Notes: a model not told the origin generated them from the letters alone. Shown: positions 1-6,190, numbered from the stretch's first letter. The stretch is 11,274 bases of DNA from Verrucomicrobiota bacterium (GCA_030747575.1 JASLKI010000354.1:1-11274), one strand, 5' to 3'. Translations and numbers: made by a program.

Positions 1-142
1 TTGATATATTTTGCAACTCTTTTTGGTGCACTTGAGGTCGGCCACGCGCCCGCTTTTGGGTAAGCTTGGCCTGTTTTTTTTGTTCTCTACTGAAATTCGC
101 CTATTTACAAAGAAACAGGAGAATTTAGATTGAGAGATTGAC
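1..142. other. Left flank without a recognisable gene
   Basis: No coding sequence can be supported here. Frame 1 is open from base 1 to a TAA at 61-63 (20 codons), too short to judge and with no motif. The stretch 35-72 is GC-rich and contains the GGCC/CTTGG words common in the backbone genes on the right, whereas 82-142 is AT-rich. If the repeat at 143-180 is the displaced end of fabF, this flank would be the chromosomal sequence that originally lay downstream of fabF. That is inference. Confidence 0.4.
40..81 (+). terminator. Possible rho-independent terminator
   Basis: GGCCA at 40-44 pairs with TGGCC at 67-71, and CCC at 49-51 with GGG at 58-60, separated by an unpaired internal loop. A run of eight T follows at 74-81. 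The T-run is on the plus strand, so it would end a transcript entering from the left. The stem is interrupted and the call is tentative. Confidence 0.35.
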
Positions 143-180
143 TTAACCCTTGAATTTCTTGGCGCCTAGGCAGGCGTTGT
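143..180 (-). repeat. Displaced copy of the fabF 3' end (direct repeat, att-like)
   Basis: Read on the minus strand this encodes N-A-C-L-G-A-K-K-F-K-G followed by TAA (143-145). The intact fabF at 4926-4960 ends N-A-C-L-V-A-K-K-F-K-stop. The aligned bases 151-180 and 4931-4960 agree at 24 of 30 positions, with an exact 13-bp core AGGCAGGCGTTGT at 168-180 and 4948-4960. Most differences are synonymous third-position changes (TTC/TTT, AAA/AAG, GCC/GCT, CTA/CTC), so the copy evolved as coding sequence. Past base 180 the similarity stops at once; nothing like the preceding fabF residues NSFGFGG follows. Interpreted as one edge of an insertion at the fabF 3' end, or as a fragment of a second KAS gene. 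The similarity is seen directly; the mechanism is inferred. Confidence 0.75.
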
Positions 181-239
181 TGTAACAATCTTTATATTCA
201 TTGGGTGTAATGGATATATTTCTACAAGTGCTTCTAGAA

Positions 240-441
240 ACTACCATTTTCCATAGCGTTTGGGCGCATCTAGAACCGGGGGTAATGTCTCGTTGCGAAC
301 TATACACTGGCGTTACCTTTGTTATGCCAACGGTGAGGAGGAACTCTACGACCTTAAAAATGATCCAGGCGAGTGGATCAACCTTTCGGAAATCCGAGTT
401 TGGCCAAGGTTAAGGAGCGCTTAGCTTCGATAGGGGTAGAC
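240..441 (+). pseudogene. Sulfatase C-terminal remnant with two frameshifts
   Basis: Three plus-strand frames together rebuild the typical C-terminus of a formylglycine-dependent sulfatase. Frame 3 gives about VWAHLEPG (258-281). Frame 2 from 284 gives NVSLRTIHWRYLCYANG and then EEELYDLKNDPGEWINL to 385. Frame 1 gives GNPSLAKVKERLASIGVDR (388-444). The W-R-Y...E-E-L-Y-D-L-x-N-D-P-x-E-W-x-N-L block is a sulfatase family hallmark. The frame changes fall at the G run 278-282 and near the T run 384-386. The catalytic N-terminal domain (C/S-x-P-x-R) is absent, so this is a truncated relic and not a working enzyme. It converges on the SMP-30 gene, which ends at 445, and abuts the fabF-like repeat on its left. 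Either the rest was lost when the island formed or it lies elsewhere. Confidence 0.8.
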
Positions 442-444
442 CGA

Positions 445-1467
445 CTAAAATCCAGCGCCCTTAGTCTTAGTTTGGATGCGGCAAAGGTACATATCCGAGG
501 TGAGATACAGGGTCGAACCATCGTTGCCCCAAGCGACGTTGGCAATACTTTCTCCGGTGACCAAGCGGCCGAGCAACTCTCCTTTGGGTGAAAGGATCAG
601 CACTCCGCCTGCGCCGGTGGCGAAGACGTTGCCTTTGGTGTCAACTTTCAGGCCGTCACCTCCGCTGCGCGGAACACGATCATCTTTTGATGAATCAAAA
701 AATACTTCTGGATCACCGAGATTGCCATCCTCCTTGACAGGAAAAGCGCGCCAAACGGGATCGCTGCTATCGCTGTTGGCCACGTAAAGTAAGTTATGAT
801 CGGGCGAGAAACCGATGCCGTTTGGACGTGACATGTCCTTGTATTGCAATGTAACTGTGCCGTCTTTTTCCAGCCGATAGACTCCGCAAAAATCGATTTC
901 ACGCATAGGATCGTTGGCGCGCTGTGGTAATCCGTAAATGGGATCTGTAAAATAGATGTCACCATTCTTTCGTATGGCTAAATCGTTGGGGCTGTTGAGC
1001 CTCTTCCCATCCCAACGATCGGCCAGAGTGACTTTGCCCCCCCCCTTGGTGACGACAGATATGCGGCGATCACCATGCTCGCATAGTACTAGTCGTCCTA
1101 GTGAGTCAAGAGCGAGTCCATTACTGCCAGGTTCTCGACCGTAATCGGCGACACCAGTATAGCCTGCCGGCTTCATGAAGTCCGAGGCTCCCACACCTTC
1201 CTGCCACTTTATTACGACATTATTCGGTATGTCGGAAAAGAGGACGAATCCACCATATTTATTGTTTTCCTCGGGTACCCAAACCGGGCCTTCCGACCAC
1301 TCGAACCCGCCGCAGAGTACTTCGATTTTGGCATCCTTGGGGATTAGTTGATTAATTTCAGTTTCAAAACGGTCTACCCGGCCGATGTGCGCGAAGTTGG
1401 TTGTGTTTTGTCCAAAGCTTGCCGCTTTTAGAGCGACAAGCAAAGTTACCGTGATTAGATATTTCAT
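445..1467 (-). CDS. Secreted SMP-30/gluconolactonase-like hydrolase
   Basis: A 340-residue protein of the SMP-30/gluconolactonase/LRE-like family, six-bladed beta-propellers that bind a divalent metal and often hydrolyse sugar lactones. Residues 1-20 form a signal peptide (MKYLITV...ASFGQ), so it acts outside the cytoplasm. Expected metal/active-site positions are visible: E59 in SEGP, N116 in SNGLALD, N161 in SPND, and D271 in GGDGLKVD. The end, ...KTKGAGF, is typical, so it looks complete. The start follows the beta-lactamase-like gene stop by 12 bases, indicating one transcript. No Shine-Dalgarno is seen; the leader reads AAATAACCAATTAACAAA, nearly that of the gene at 4756. Codons for G142-G144 lie in a run of nine G (plus-strand C at 1037-1045), a slippage-prone tract. 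The true substrate is unknown; gluconolactone is a family default. Confidence 0.88.
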   Translation of the reverse strand: MKYLITVTLLVALKAASFGQNTTNFAHIGRVDRFETEINQLIPKDAKIEVLCGGFEWSEGPVWVPEENNKYGGFVLFSDIPNNVVIKWQEGVGASDFMKPAGYTGVADYGREPGSNGLALDSLGRLVLCEHGDRRISVVTKGGGKVTLADRWDGKRLNSPNDLAIRKNGDIYFTDPIYGLPQRANDPMREIDFCGVYRLEKDGTVTLQYKDMSRPNGIGFSPDHNLLYVANSDSSDPVWRAFPVKEDGNLGDPEVFFDSSKDDRVPRSGGDGLKVDTKGNVFATGAGGVLILSPKGELLGRLVTGESIANVAWGNDGSTLYLTSDMYLCRIQTKTKGAGF

Positions 1468-1479
1468 TTTGTTAATTGG

Positions 1480-2763
1480 TTATTTTAAAGCGCTGTAACC
1501 CATGAGCTTGAAATTTCCCGCCAATTGGGAATAGCCGGGGTTGATTTGACTCAACAGTATGCCAACAAACTTCTCTTTTGGATCAACCCAAAAGGATGTG
1601 TAAAAATAACCACCCCCGTTGAAGCTTCCTTGAGATTCTGGATGGAGATGTTTTTCGGAGTTGATAACGACGCTGACGCTAAGGCCAGATGCCGTGCTAG
1701 ATTCCGGGTTGGATTGGTGTATGCCTCGGGAGATCATATTAACAGTCTTGCGGCCAAGGATTCGTTTGCCGTCAAGTTCACCTCCATTGACCAGCATTTG
1801 CAGAAAAAGGGCGTAATCGATTGCCGTGGATATTAGGCCGGCTCCGCCGAGAGCGATCTTGTCGGGATTACGTTTCCACCATTCTGGTTTGTTATTAGGC
1901 GCTTTTTCATCGAAAACGCTCTCATCGAAAAGTGCCAGCTTTCCATCCTTCGTGGTGTAGACTGAAGAGACCCTGTTCCATTTGTTTTTTGGGACTGCAA
2001 AACCGGTATCTTTCATTTTTAGTGGCCTGAAAAGTTCCTCCCTCATGTATTTGGCAAATGGCCGTCCATCGAGTACTTCGATTACTCGCCCAAGGACATC
2101 CATGTTCATACCGTAGGTATTACCTTCACCAGGTTCGTGAGCTAGAGGAACACCGGCGAGCCGTTTTATATTCTCTTCCAGGCTGATGTCTTCCCCGGGC
2201 CAGGCATCGATGATTTTTTCTTTCATATATCCGGCGCGACCCTTGTAGGTGAAAATCGGATAAACAATTCCCGAGGTGTGTGTGAACAGTTGGTTCATCC
2301 GAATTTTTTTCTTTGCAAGTTGAGTGACGAATGCCTGTTTTTTTCCATCCCACGATTCTAGAACAGTCTGTTCTTTAAATTCAGGCAGGATGGATCCCAG
2401 TTCGGTATACATATTGTATTCAGCCTTTTCGAATAACTGCAAAGCGGCCACTGTAGTAATCAACTTCGACATGGAGGCAATTCGGAAGAGAGTATCTTTT
2501 TTGAGTGGTTTTTTACTTTCTATATCGGCCCAGCCAAATGCTTTATGATAACCAATTTTTCCATCTTTAATCAGTATCCCTACTGCTCCGGGAACTTCCT
2601 TACGGTCGACGCAACCTTGAATCATTGTGTCAATTCGCTTTAAACGTTCTTCGTCAAATCCGGCTTTTGACGGATTTGAATTTTTCAAATCTTTTGCTTG
2701 GCCGCAACTAATAGTGATCAGAAATGTCGCGATAAAAATAGATGTTTTTCTGTTCAATGCCAT
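1480..2763 (-). CDS. Serine beta-lactamase-like hydrolase, probable lipoprotein
   Basis: A 427-residue protein of the serine beta-lactamase-like family (class C / EstB-type esterases and DD-peptidases). The N-terminus MALNRKTSIFIATFLITISC is a signal sequence with a candidate lipid-attachment Cys20 (T-I-S-C, a relaxed lipobox). Catalytic motifs are S97-M-S-K100 (SxxK, within RIASMSK) and Y217 in NTYGMNMDVLGRVIEV, the usual YxN/YxS position. A Gly-rich FNGGGYFYTSFWVDPKE at 381-397 replaces the KTG-type motif, as is common in the esterase-like members. Length and end (..LMGYSALK) look complete. Such proteins next to SMP-30 enzymes and sulfatases usually act as esterases or peptidases, so antibiotic resistance should not be assumed. 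No Shine-Dalgarno precedes the ATG. Two dyads lie upstream (2827-2838, 2857-2877). It is the first gene of a pair with the SMP-30 gene. Confidence 0.87.
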   Translation of the reverse strand: MALNRKTSIFIATFLITISCGQAKDLKNSNPSKAGFDEERLKRIDTMIQGCVDRKEVPGAVGILIKDGKIGYHKAFGWADIESKKPLKKDTLFRIASMSKLITTVAALQLFEKAEYNMYTELGSILPEFKEQTVLESWDGKKQAFVTQLAKKKIRMNQLFTHTSGIVYPIFTYKGRAGYMKEKIIDAWPGEDISLEENIKRLAGVPLAHEPGEGNTYGMNMDVLGRVIEVLDGRPFAKYMREELFRPLKMKDTGFAVPKNKWNRVSSVYTTKDGKLALFDESVFDEKAPNNKPEWWKRNPDKIALGGAGLISTAIDYALFLQMLVNGGELDGKRILGRKTVNMISRGIHQSNPESSTASGLSVSVVINSEKHLHPESQGSFNGGGYFYTSFWVDPKEKFVGILLSQINPGYSQLAGNFKLMGYSALK

Positions 2764-2826
2764 AGAATTAGTGAGGGGTATTCAACCTGCTTCATCCTAG
2801 ATGTCGAGTCATTCCTGTCTGGCGCA

Positions 2827-2838
2827 ACTTGATCAAGT
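2827..2838. promoter_or_regulatory. 12-bp perfect palindrome, possible operator
   Basis: ACTTGATCAAGT is a perfect dyad 64 bases upstream of the beta-lactamase-like start. Its position would suit a dimeric regulator of that gene pair, but one short palindrome could occur by chance. Confidence 0.25.
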
Positions 2839-2856
2839 GTTACGCGGTTGTTTCCG

Positions 2857-2877
2857 CTTTGCAGAGCGCCTGCAAAG
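2857..2877. promoter_or_regulatory. 8-bp inverted repeat, possible operator
   Basis: CTTTGCAG (2857-2864) and CTGCAAAG (2870-2877) are perfect complements around AGCGC. The dyad lies about 95 bases upstream of the beta-lactamase-like start. There is no T tract, so it is more likely a binding site than a terminator. Function is inferred from position only. Confidence 0.3.
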
Positions 2878-2920
2878 ATTGGTTTTGTTTGGATGATTGA
2901 ATCTACAAGTGCATGCAGAC

Positions 2921-2951
2921 AAAAAAAGCCCCGAACATTAACAACGAGGCT
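2921..2951 (-). terminator. Rho-independent terminator
   Basis: On the minus strand AGCCTCG (from 2951-2945) pairs with CGGGGCT (2933-2927) with one G-T pair, around an 11-base loop, and is followed by seven T (2927-2921, plus-strand A run). It would end transcription coming from the SCO gene before the beta-lactamase-like gene, which separates the two gene pairs into different transcripts. Confidence 0.7.
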
Positions 2952-3058
2952 CAAAATCTTATGCGGTTTTGTTATCCCTTAAATCGCTTAGCAATAATAC
3001 AGGCGTACTAACGCAAAAGAGCAGAGTAGTAAATGTTTACAGAGTTAAAGTGAAAATT

Positions 3059-3107
3059 CTGTCTAGACCATGAGTCTAGACAGGCGTATTTCCTAAGGAA
3101 TAGACGC
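3059..3107. repeat. Two adjoining hairpins built on GTCTAGAC and TTCC/GGAA dyads
   Basis: CTGTCTAGAC (3059-3068) and GTCTAGACAG (3074-3083) are perfect 10-base complements around CATGA. The arms contain two direct copies of the palindrome GTCTAGAC. Immediately next to it, GCGT (3084-3087) pairs with ACGC (3104-3107) and, inside, TTCC (3090-3093) with GGAA (3097-3100). On the minus strand the first hairpin is followed by AATTTT, so it may help end the SCO transcript. The abutting arrangement also resembles REP/BIME-type or recombination-site structures. No other copy was seen in the window. Confidence 0.55.
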
Positions 3108-3191
3108 GCTTTAAAACTGATGCTTTTGGCGCTGCTGAGATGAATAGTATTTTAGTGCAGTTTATTTTTCAGCTAGTTTTAAATTCCAATT

Positions 3192-4133
3192 TTAATGATT
3201 ATTAGCCATTCTTTTTAGATCTTGTACAAGTGTTTCTGGAGTCCATGAATTACCAATATATATAGTTTGTATTACGCCGTTCGGATCAACGATTACAGTT
3301 CTTAAATTATGATCCCAGTCTGTTATAGAGGCTTTTGGTCGCCTTACTATTATACCAAACCTTGAGGTCATCTCGTCAATGACAGACGAATTTGCAGTAA
3401 CAAAGCTCCATTTCTTTAAATCTGAGGAGAAGGCCTTTGAATAATTTTTCAGAATCTTAGGCGTGTCAAAATCAGGGTCGAAACTAATGGAGAGTAAATG
3501 CCAGTCTTTACTTATATTAATATCCTTCAAGGCATCATATACTTCGCGAAAATGCTGTGACATTCTAGGGCAAAAATCTGGAATGGGGCATCGCGTATAC
3601 ATAAAAGTGAACACTAAAATTCGGCCTCGAAACGAGGTTAGCTGAATTACCTTATTTTCTTGATCAATTAAGGAATAGTTCGGTAATTCATCCCCAACCC
3701 GTAGCGGCTCAATTTCATCTAAAGTAAGTGAGTTTGTAGGTTCATTTTTAATACTTGATTGTACTCTTTTTGGGCGATTTACAACATCTATTTTCTCTAT
3801 CCAGCTTTCTTTATCAGTAACATTTAGTTCAAATTTTATTTCATCTCCCTTTCTAATTATCTCGAATACGTTTTTGTCTCTAACTAAAAAAGGCATTGTC
3901 ATAGCACCCATATAGTTTGGTATTTCTTCGTGTTCTATATGAACCTTATTTTCATTCTCCGATATTTTTCGTACAATACCTTTAACATTAAAAGTTTGAT
4001 TTATGTTTTTAGCGCTGTTGGAAGACGATTAAATTAGACCATCGGATGATTCGTTACACCCGATGGTCAAAATGAAACCTAATATAGCGAAAGCGTTTTG
4101 AAACACCCGCTTTAATGAGTACCATGTAACCAT
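3192..4133 (-). pseudogene. SCO1/SenC copper-thioredoxin lipoprotein gene interrupted by in-frame TAA
   Basis: SCO family proteins are membrane-anchored thioredoxin-fold copper chaperones or redox proteins, commonly for cytochrome oxidase CuA assembly. Read from ATG at 4133, the frame gives a lipoprotein signal (KRVFQ... ILGFILTIGC, Cys26), then TAA at codon 35 (4031-4029), then continues in the same frame. After the TAA come a CusF-like copper site (HEEIPNYMGAMTMPF, about residues 68-82) and the SCO domain with C182-P-I-P-D-F-C188-P and H275 in DHNLRTVIVDPNG, to the stop at 3192-3194. Everything but one codon fits a normal 313-residue protein. The first ATG after the TAA (3911) would lose the signal and half the copper site, and no ATG, GTG or TTG lies between. 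A nonsense mutation is likeliest; sequence error or readthrough is possible. The gene lies 89 bases downstream of the DUF1579-like gene, probably in one transcript. Confidence 0.85.
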
Positions 4134-4222
4134 GGCGACATATGAATTGAGTAAAATGAAACTTCTAATTGCAGGGAATTGCTAATCAACCCCCCCAGAT
4201 AGGTTATTATTTAATGTAAACT

Positions 4223-4756
4223 TTACTTTACTCTCTTTAATTCAGTACGGCTTGCGTTAACAGTACGATCCTCGTTAATAACGGTGCCTGTTTGGATCAT
4301 TTCATTGGGTTTCTTTGGGTTATACGAAATTTCGTGTTTGTTAAAGAACTTATCTTTACCTGCTTTTAGTCCGCAGATTGGATCAAAATCAAATGATAAG
4401 GATGTCATTGTGCGATTGCTTAATACTAGAGTAGGCTGGTTGCCTAAAACACAATAGTGTGTTGCAGCAAGCGTTCCATTTCTATCATTGAAAATGGTGA
4501 TCATTTCCAAGCCATCTTCGATGAGTATCTGAGATATTGCGCTTCCATTAGCAATAACTTTGTACTCAGTCACTACATCAATAATCTTACCATCGCTTTG
4601 TTTCATTTTACCTTTCCATTTGCCAACAATCTGCTGCAGTTGTTTGAAAGCTTTACTCGTTTTGATTACAGGCAACTCAGCTTGTAGGCTACCTTCTTGC
4701 CCGAAGATAGTAGTATGAGCGAATATTGTAAGAAGTATGAGGGTTATTATTTTCAT
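4223..4756 (-). CDS. Secreted DUF1579/lipocalin-like protein
   Basis: A 177-residue protein beginning with a clear signal peptide (MKIITLILLTIFAHTTIFGQ, cleavage near Q20). The mature part resembles small beta-barrel DUF1579-type proteins: FKQLQQIVGKWKG at about residues 37-49, then T-E-Y-K-V..G-S-A, E-M-I-T-I-F, and the T-H-Y-C-V-L-G-N-Q-P block at about residues 99-108. These blocks are typical of the family; its biochemical role is not established, and ligand binding in the barrel is only a guess. The ATG is preceded by an A-rich AATAACCAAATAAAAA with no Shine-Dalgarno, nearly the leader of the SMP-30 gene. It is the first gene of the pair with the SCO gene. Base composition is far more AT-rich than that of fabF next door, which supports foreign origin. 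Confidence 0.75.
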   Translation of the reverse strand: MKIITLILLTIFAHTTIFGQEGSLQAELPVIKTSKAFKQLQQIVGKWKGKMKQSDGKIIDVVTEYKVIANGSAISQILIEDGLEMITIFNDRNGTLAATHYCVLGNQPTLVLSNRTMTSLSFDFDPICGLKAGKDKFFNKHEISYNPKKPNEMIQTGTVINEDRTVNASRTELKRVK

Positions 4757-4845
4757 TTTTTATTTGGTTATTTTTTTGTAGAACGGGAGTTCGTGGGGGA
4801 CGTCTACTGACTTATGGAAGTCTCTGCAAGCTTATTTTACATTTT

Positions 4846-4864
4846 AGATCATTTTATGTGATCT
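4846..4864. promoter_or_regulatory. 6-bp inverted repeat between fabF and the DUF1579-like gene
   Basis: AGATCA (4846-4851) and TGATCT (4859-4864) flank a 7-base spacer. It lies about 90 bases upstream of the DUF1579-like start. It could be an operator or the end of the fabF transcript; no T tract or clear promoter accompanies it. Confidence 0.25.
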
Positions 4865-4925
4865 GTATAACGAAAAACGTCACGAACGTTAGTAACGGGG
4901 CGCGAAACAGAGAGAGGGGCTCTTC

Positions 4926-4960
4926 TTACTTAAACTTCTTAGCAACGAGGCAGGCGTTGT
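4926..4960 (-). repeat. fabF 3' end, right copy of the direct repeat (att-like)
   Basis: This is the end of the intact fabF, encoding N-A-C-L-V-A-K-K-F-K-stop. It shares the exact 13-bp core AGGCAGGCGTTGT (4948-4960) with 168-180, and 24 of 30 bases over 4931-4960. The two copies are about 4.78 kb apart in the same orientation and bracket the whole AT-rich block. If integration occurred, the crossover lay within or near the core, in the codons for N-A-C-L. Confidence 0.7.
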
Positions 4961-6179
4961 GGCCGCCGAAGCCGAAGGAGTTGTTGGCGATGGCGTTGAC
5001 CTCCATTTCGCGGGGCTTGTTGGGAACGTAGTCGAGGTCGCAGTCGGAGTCGGGGGTATCGTAGTTGATGGTTTGCGGCACGATGTTGGTCTCGAGCGCC
5101 TTGCAGCAGACGGCCATCTCCACCGAGCCGGCAGCCCCGAGCATGTGGCCGGTGGCGCCTTTTGTGGAGCTGACGGCGAGGCGCCTGGCATGGTCCCCGA
5201 AGACGGTCTTGATGGCTTGTGTCTCGCAGACGTCGCCCTGCGGCGTGGAGGTGCCGTGGGCGTTGATGTAGGAAATGTCTTCGGGGTTGAGGCCGCCGGA
5301 GGCCAACGCGGCCCGCATGGCGCGCGCGCCGCCTTCGCCGCCGGGCGCTGGGGAGGTCATGTGGTGGGCGTCGGCGGTGTTGCCGTAGCCGGCGATCTCG
5401 CAGTAAATCCGCGCGCCGCGCGTCTTGGCGTGCTCGAGGGTCTCCAGTACGACGACGCCGGAGCCTTCGCCCATGACGAAGCCGTCGCGGTCGGCGTCGA
5501 ATGGCCGTGAGGCGTGCTGGGGATCGTCGTTCCGTCGGCTCATGGCTTTCATGCTATCAAACCCGCTCATGGCGATGGGGTTGACGGCGGCCTCGGTGCC
5601 GCCGGCGAGCATGACGTCGGCGTCGTCCATGACGAGGGTGCGCCATGCCTCGCCGATGGCGTGGCTGGCTGTAGCGCAGGCGGAGCAGGTGGCGATGTTG
5701 GGGCCGCGCAGACCGTTGTAGAGCGAGAACATCCCGGACGCCATGTTGAGGATCATCATCGGGATGAAGAATGGGGAGACCCGGCCGGGGCCGCGGTCAA
5801 GTAATGTCTTGTGCTGTTTCTCCATCGTGCTAAGCCCGCCGATGCCGGAGCCGATGAAGGCGCCGATGCGGTCGCGGTTTGCCGTGGCCAGATCCAGCCC
5901 GGAGTCGTTGATCGCCTCCCAGCCGGCCACCATGGCGAACTGGGTGAACCGGTCGGTGCGCCGAACCTCCTTGGGCGAGGGGAAGGCCGGGGTGGGGTCG
6001 AAGTCTTTGACTTCAGCGGCGATGGCGCAGGCGTAGCCCTCGGTGTCGTATGCGGTGACCGGGCCGATGCCGCACTGGCCGGCGAGGAGGTTTTCCCAGA
6101 AGGTGGCTATCCCTTGGCCAAGCGGGGTGATGACGCCGATGCCGGTGACGACGACTCGCTTTCGTGTTGGATCCGCCAT
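4926..6179 (-). CDS. fabF: 3-oxoacyl-[acyl-carrier-protein] synthase II (KAS II)
   Basis: Condenses malonyl-ACP with acyl-ACP in cytoplasmic type II fatty-acid synthesis. The 417 residues match the usual length. The catalytic triad is C168 (TCSACATASHA), H308 (INAHGTSTP) and H345 (GATGHMLGAAG). The Gly-rich end NNSFGFGGHNACLVAKKFK is typical. I chose the ATG at 6179 (MADPTRKRVVVTGIG), because the frame upstream to 6224 adds residues not found in the family. It is the last gene of the fabG-acpP-fabF order. Base composition is GC-rich, as in the rest of the cluster. Its last 11 codons are duplicated at 143-180 at the far end of the AT-rich block. If an element integrated there, the present C-terminal residues would be element-derived. 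Confidence 0.97.
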   Translation of the reverse strand: MADPTRKRVVVTGIGVITPLGQGIATFWENLLAGQCGIGPVTAYDTEGYACAIAAEVKDFDPTPAFPSPKEVRRTDRFTQFAMVAGWEAINDSGLDLATANRDRIGAFIGSGIGGLSTMEKQHKTLLDRGPGRVSPFFIPMMILNMASGMFSLYNGLRGPNIATCSACATASHAIGEAWRTLVMDDADVMLAGGTEAAVNPIAMSGFDSMKAMSRRNDDPQHASRPFDADRDGFVMGEGSGVVVLETLEHAKTRGARIYCEIAGYGNTADAHHMTSPAPGGEGGARAMRAALASGGLNPEDISYINAHGTSTPQGDVCETQAIKTVFGDHARRLAVSSTKGATGHMLGAAGSVEMAVCCKALETNIVPQTINYDTPDSDCDLDYVPNKPREMEVNAIANNSFGFGGHNACLVAKKFK

Positions 6180-6190
6180 GAAACGAAGCA

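Larger units (their letters stand above)
2764..3191. other. 428-bp intergenic stretch with terminator and several dyads
   Basis: No gene could be supported. It holds, from left to right, a 12-bp palindrome (2827-2838), an 8-bp inverted repeat (2857-2877), a minus-strand terminator (2921-2951) and two adjoining hairpins (3059-3107). A 66-codon minus-strand frame (2754-2954) and a short one ending at about 2961 lack recognisable motifs. The terminator lies about 240 bases beyond the SCO stop, so either the SCO transcript has a long 3' UTR or a small untranslated RNA is made there. The upstream part presumably holds the promoter for the beta-lactamase-like/SMP-30 pair, but I see no convincing -10/-35 pair. 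Confidence 0.6.

Noticed and set aside
1..63. Open frame 1 from the left edge to TAA at 61-63, as the end of a plus-strand gene
   Set aside because: Only 20 codons with no recognisable motif, and the stop falls inside the terminator-like hairpin.
1480..2763. Beta-lactamase-like gene as an antibiotic-resistance determinant
   Set aside because: Only the general serine-hydrolase motifs are present, with no KTG-type motif or signature of a known resistance enzyme. An esterase or peptidase role fits better with its neighbours.
2754..2954. 66-codon minus-strand reading frame upstream of the beta-lactamase-like gene
   Set aside because: It overlaps the terminator and two dyads and has no family motif, signal peptide or ribosome site. 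It probably arises by chance in intergenic DNA.
2999..3088. ACAGGCGTA repeated at 2999-3007 and 3080-3088, sharing CAGGCGT with the fabF-tail core; possible extra att sites or integron attC sites
   Set aside because: Only 7-9 bases are shared, with no fabF-frame continuation and no RYYYAAC/GTTRRRY pair at attC-like spacing. Chance is an adequate explanation.
3192..3911. SCO gene as an intact 239-residue CDS starting at ATG 3911
   Set aside because: The frame upstream encodes the first half of the copper site and a lipoprotein signal interrupted by one TAA, so the ATG at 3911 is an internal methionine.
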